Assembly (NCBI RefSeq): GCF_003867015.1 | Contig: NZ_CP032548.1 | Coordinates: forward strand, 3,353,001 to 3,417,000 | Direction: 5' to 3' | Origin: Tenacibaculum singaporense | GTDB lineage: Bacteria; Bacteroidota; Bacteroidia; Flavobacteriales; Flavobacteriaceae | DNA: 64,000 nt | Shown: positions 60,886 to 64,000 of the stretch, piece after piece | Layout of the letters: each line of letters starts with the position of its first letter | How positions within the stretch are numbered: position 1 is the stretch's first letter | Made by a program: the position numbers and the translations under genes | Notes under the pieces: generated by a model | The model's input: the letters and a program-made list of their open reading frames with translations, nothing else | What the model was told of the DNA's origin: nothing | Database searches by the model: none

Positions 60886-62631
60886 ATGAAGTTTTTAAGA
60901 AATTTACTCGCCTCTATTCTAGGTTTTTTTATTGCCCTATTTTTACTGTTTGTTTTCTTTTTTATTATTGCTTCTTTTATTGGAGCTGAAGAGGAAATTG
61001 TTGTAAAATCAAACTCGGTTTTAGAATTAGATTTATCAACTCCTATTAAAGATTATGCTCCAAAAGAAAACAATCCTATTGCAGAAGCTCTAGAGTTAAC
61101 AGATGAAAAGTTAGCTTTAAACAAAATTATCAATGCTATTGAAAATGCAAAAACTGATGATAAAATTAAAGGAATAAGCATAAAAACAGCTTTTGTAAAT
61201 GCTGGCATTGCACAAACACAAGCGATTCGAAACAAAATTGAAGAGTTTAAAGAGAGTGGTAAATTTGTATATGCTTACAATGATATTTATACTCAAAAAA
61301 ACTACTACCTAAGCTCTGTTGCCGATAGTTTATTCTTAAACCCAGTAGGAGCTATTGATTTTAGAGGTTTATCTACCGAAATTTTATATTTCAAAGATTT
61401 TGAAGATAAATATGGAATTAAAATGGAAGTTATTCGTCATGGAAAATATAAAAGTGCTGTTGAGCCATTTTTAGAAAGTGAAATGAGTGAAGCTAACCGT
61501 GAGCAAACTACTTCATTTTTAAAATCTATTTGGTCAGAAATTACAGATGATATTAGTAAAAGTAGAAACATTTCTATTGAAAAACTAAATCTTATTGCTG
61601 ATAATTCTAATGGAAGAAATATTACTGTAGCAAAAGAGAATAATTTAATAGATGCTTCTATTTATGAAGATGAATACGAAAAGAAGTTAGCTATGGGGTC
61701 TGATAAGAAAGTAAATACTATTTCTATTGAAGACTACATAAAATCAGGAAAAGGAAGAATTTCTTCTACTGCTAAAGATAAAATCGCTGTGATTTATGCA
61801 CAAGGTGATATTGTGTATGGAGAAGGAAGCGAAGATTATATTGGGCAAGGAATTATAAACAAAGCTATCAGAAAAGCCCGAAAAGATGATAATGTAAAAG
61901 CTATTGTACTTCGTGTAAATTCTCCTGGTGGTAATGCCTTAGCTTCTGAACTTATATGGCGTGAACTAGAATTAACAAAAAAAGAAAAACCTATAGTCGT
62001 TTCAATGGGTAACTATGCAGCTTCTGGAGGTTACTATATTGCTTGTAATGCTAACAAAATTATTGCAGAACCTACTACAATTACTGGATCTATTGGGGTT
62101 TTTGGTGCCATTCCTAACTTTAGTCAATTTACCGATAATATTGGTATCAATGCAGAGCAAGTATCTACTAACGATAGTCCTTCTTATAGTGTTTTTGAGC
62201 CAATGAACCAGAAATTCTACGATGTAACTAAAGAAGGTGTTGAACAAATCTACACTACTTTTGTTAACCGTGTTTCTGCAGGGCGTAACATGACTTTTGA
62301 GCAAGTAAACGAAATTGCACAAGGTAGAGTTTGGACTGGTAAAGAAGCTATTGAAAATGGCTTAGTAGATCAATTAGGAGGATTAAATGACGCTATTAAA
62401 GTTGCCGCTGAATTAGCAGAAATTCAAAATTTTAGAGTTCGTAATTACCCTAATTACAAAACTGACTTAAAAGAGGCTCTAAAATTCTCTCCATTTATGA
62501 AAGCTTCAAAAGAAGAAATACTTAAAGAAACTTTAGGTGATGAAAATTACCAATTATACTATAATATTCACAAAATGAAAAACCTAAAAGGAATTCAAAC
62601 TAGAATACCCTTTGTATTACAAGTGAAATAA
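60886..62631 (+). CDS. sppA: Signal peptide peptidase SppA, 67-kDa type
   Basis: A tandem-domain S49 peptidase of 581 residues with one N-terminal membrane anchor (about 8-31). The catalytic dyad is the lysine of HGKYKSAVEP (K189) in the first half and the serine of NYAASGGYYIAC (S380) in the second. It degrades released signal peptides in the membrane. It has a strong terminator 11 nt after the stop. Confidence 0.95.
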   Translation: MKFLRNLLASILGFFIALFLLFVFFFIIASFIGAEEEIVVKSNSVLELDLSTPIKDYAPKENNPIAEALELTDEKLALNKIINAIENAKTDDKIKGISIKTAFVNAGIAQTQAIRNKIEEFKESGKFVYAYNDIYTQKNYYLSSVADSLFLNPVGAIDFRGLSTEILYFKDFEDKYGIKMEVIRHGKYKSAVEPFLESEMSEANREQTTSFLKSIWSEITDDISKSRNISIEKLNLIADNSNGRNITVAKENNLIDASIYEDEYEKKLAMGSDKKVNTISIEDYIKSGKGRISSTAKDKIAVIYAQGDIVYGEGSEDYIGQGIINKAIRKARKDDNVKAIVLRVNSPGGNALASELIWRELELTKKEKPIVVSMGNYAASGGYYIACNANKIIAEPTTITGSIGVFGAIPNFSQFTDNIGINAEQVSTNDSPSYSVFEPMNQKFYDVTKEGVEQIYTTFVNRVSAGRNMTFEQVNEIAQGRVWTGKEAIENGLVDQLGGLNDAIKVAAELAEIQNFRVRNYPNYKTDLKEALKFSPFMKASKEEILKETLGDENYQLYYNIHKMKNLKGIQTRIPFVLQVK

Positions 62632-62641
62632 AATCAAAAAG

Positions 62642-62671
62642 AAAAGCCTCGACAATGTCGAGGCTTTTTTT
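62642..62671 (+). terminator. Terminator of sppA
   Basis: The stem AAAAGCCTCGAC/GTCGAGGCTTTT (62642-62653 and 62657-62668) with an AAT loop and T-run. It also separates sppA from the converging lipoprotein gene. Confidence 0.9.
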
Positions 62672-62688
62672 AGTTTTAATAATTTAGT

Positions 62689-63453
62689 TTATTCGTAACT
62701 ATAAGTAGTATTTATAGCAATTGATTCCTCACCACCAATGGCTAACCCTTTCCCTGTTAAAGGATACCCATCTGAATCATAAGTATAATCTACAGTTAAA
62801 GTACCTATAACGTTATCACCTCCGTCTTTATAGATAATCTTCGTTACGTTATTTAATGGCAATAATCTTCTAGCTTTAATTACTTCTGAAGCTTGAGGAT
62901 TCACCCCAAAACTAACATCAACTCCATCTAAAACTTCTATAACTCCTGCAGATTCTAAAGTAGAAAAATACATATTTGGCTTATTGTCATAAAATATTTC
63001 TGCTGTATAACTTTCAACAACATTCATTTCAGTTTCCCAATCATAAACCTCAACTTGAAATAAAACTTTACTAGGATTTTTGTTAGAATCATATTCTAAT
63101 GCCATTCCTGTTTCATAAATATTATATGGTGATTGATACAACTCTTCTATTGAAAAGCTTTCTGAAAGATCGCTATCTTCTGTTACTTTAATAGTACTCC
63201 CATCATTGCTATAGTTTATTAAAGTAGCGTCTGTTCCATTTGTTCCAGAAACACTTACCAATTCTTTTTCAGCATTATACATAAACTGAGTAGTAATTGT
63301 TTCATTTTCTTGATTTGTCGCTGCAACAGTTTTTAATCTTTTCTTTTTAGCTTCTCCATTAACTTCATCAAAATCATCTGAAGCAGAGCTACTACATGAG
63401 GTTAATAATGCTACTCCTAATCCAATAGCAAAAACATACTTTAATTTTTTCAT
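62689..63453 (-). CDS. Lipoprotein of unknown function
   Basis: A 254-residue lipoprotein (lipobox LTSC, C20) followed by a Ser/Asp/Lys-rich linker (SSSASDDFDEVNGEAKKKR). The body is beta-rich and repeats turns such as YNAEKELVSVSGTNG, YDSNKNPSKVLFQ and YTYDSDGYPLTGKG. These resemble the YD-like RHS-type or DUF4595-like beta sheets of Bacteroidota lipoproteins. No enzyme motif is visible. It is a single gene between the sppA terminator and the metK terminator region. Confidence 0.75.
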   Translation of the reverse strand: MKKLKYVFAIGLGVALLTSCSSSASDDFDEVNGEAKKKRLKTVAATNQENETITTQFMYNAEKELVSVSGTNGTDATLINYSNDGSTIKVTEDSDLSESFSIEELYQSPYNIYETGMALEYDSNKNPSKVLFQVEVYDWETEMNVVESYTAEIFYDNKPNMYFSTLESAGVIEVLDGVDVSFGVNPQASEVIKARRLLPLNNVTKIIYKDGGDNVIGTLTVDYTYDSDGYPLTGKGLAIGGEESIAINTTYSYE

Positions 63454-63645
63454 TTTTTGTGATTTTTAATGAACTCATTTTTATTGTTCAAGCAAAAACT
63501 AAGTATTTCTCTCTACATAAAAATCTTTAAGACAATAAATAGAAATGAGTAAAAGAAAAAAACAGCAATTTTTAGCAATTTGAAAAATATAAAAACAAGT
63601 TCGGTTCATATTGTTTTTAAATTTCATACAAAAATAGCTGTATAA

Positions 63646-63679
63646 AAAAATACCTGCAATAAAAATTACAGGTATTTTT
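63646..63679 (-). terminator. Terminator of metK
   Basis: The stem AAAAATACCTG/CAGGTATTTTT (63646-63656 and 63669-63679) with a 12-nt loop lies 23 nt past the metK stop. The minus strand continues with a T-rich run. Confidence 0.8.
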
Positions 63680-63701
63680 CACTATGTTTTTCTTTCGTTT
63701 A

Positions 63702-64000
63702 TTAAAGACCAAAACTCTCTTTTACTTTAGACACATAATCTAATTTTTCCCAAGTAAACAATTCAACTTCTATTATTTTACTTTCTCCATTAGGTTGTGT
63801 AAATGTTTTAGAAACTACTTCATTTTTTCTTCCCATATGCCCATAAGCTGCAGTTTCACTATACATTGGGTTACGTAACTTTAAACGATCTTCAATAGCA
63901 TGTGGGCGCATATCAAAAATTTCAGAAACTTTTTGAGCAATTTCTCCATCAGTTAAATCCATTTTTGAAGTTCCGTAAGTATCTACAAAAATACCCATCG
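63702..64000 (-). CDS. metK: S-adenosylmethionine synthetase, C-terminal part (runs off the window)
   Basis: The last 99 codons are visible and the gene continues beyond the right edge. The segment VDTYGTSK is the conserved C-terminal MetK motif, and LRNPMYSETAAYGHMGR is the usual end. It joins ATP and methionine to make SAM. The Met at 63998 is internal and not the start. Confidence 0.92.
   Translation of the reverse strand, partial: MGIFVDTYGTSKMDLTDGEIAQKVSEIFDMRPHAIEDRLKLRNPMYSETAAYGHMGRKNEVVSKTFTQPNGESKIIEVELFTWEKLDYVSKVKESFGL

Noticed and set aside
63454..63701. Short peptide frame (12 codons) in the lipoprotein-metK gap
   Set aside because: The frame is low-complexity Lys/Gln and too short to support; apart from the metK terminator nothing is seen in this stretch.

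Overview
The window is AT-rich chromosomal DNA from a gliding member of the Flavobacteriaceae (Bacteroidota), probably close to Tenacibaculum or Polaribacter. The evidence is a complete gldK-gldL-gldM-gldN block of the type IX secretion/gliding machinery, flavobacterial promoters of the form TTG-N(19-23)-TAnnTTTG, A-rich leaders without clear Shine-Dalgarno sequences, many short lipoproteins, and families such as DUF4920, DUF6146 and membrane-anchored LytTR or winged-helix regulators. The genus is inference; the family-level placement is well supported. I see no rRNA, IS element, prophage, integrase or CRISPR array. Most of the window is core genome.

Layout. 1-8.0 kb: an outer-membrane protein fragment, coaX, two identical tRNA-Phe genes, a membrane-anchored EEP-family hydrolase, a Spy-like protein, and a gamma-carbonic anhydrase / LytTR regulator / TPR-histidine kinase operon facing a VWA-domain gene. 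8.0-14.5 kb: a LysM glucosaminidase coupled to a PLP deaminase, a membrane-tethered winged-helix regulator divergent from a PAS histidine kinase, and an ABC-F protein divergent from a DUF983 protein. 14.5-24 kb: a DAO-type flavoprotein, the gliding operon gldKLMN, an arginase-fold protein lacking metal ligands, and topA. 24-31.4 kb: an envelope and proteostasis run of miaB, a sigma-54 activator without receiver domain, lptE, a TPR-like protein, secG, groES and groEL. 31.4-44.6 kb, mostly minus strand: polyprenyl synthase, rlmN, queA, aroA, MazG, VOC and MFS genes, then cyclase, hemW, ruvC, ade and pckA. 44.6-50 kb: a saccharopine dehydrogenase-like gene, a Crp/NDH-2/DJ-1 group, and a cobalamin riboswitch with no recognisable B12 gene after it. 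50-57.6 kb: trmN6, mnmD with an apparent AUA start, a CxxCH lipoprotein, DUF4920, ilvE, a thioredoxin-like protein, a MazG/HAD/SDR operon and an inward-rectifier K+ channel. 57.6-64 kb: an M49 peptidase, tag, DUF6146, sppA, a lipoprotein and the 3' end of metK.

The points most worth a second look are: three TGTCA/TGTAA half-sites at exact 11-bp spacing in front of the membrane-tethered winged-helix regulator; the arginase-fold protein beside gldK, in which three of six expected Mn ligands are replaced; the mnmD frame that carries its N-terminus but has no ATG, GTG or TTG upstream of it; the orphan B12 riboswitch; a folded element or 26-codon ORF at 38.2 kb; and a 20-bp palindrome inside the predicted ABC-F promoter. 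No wholly new multi-gene system is obvious. The novelty here lies in regulation and in divergent enzymes.
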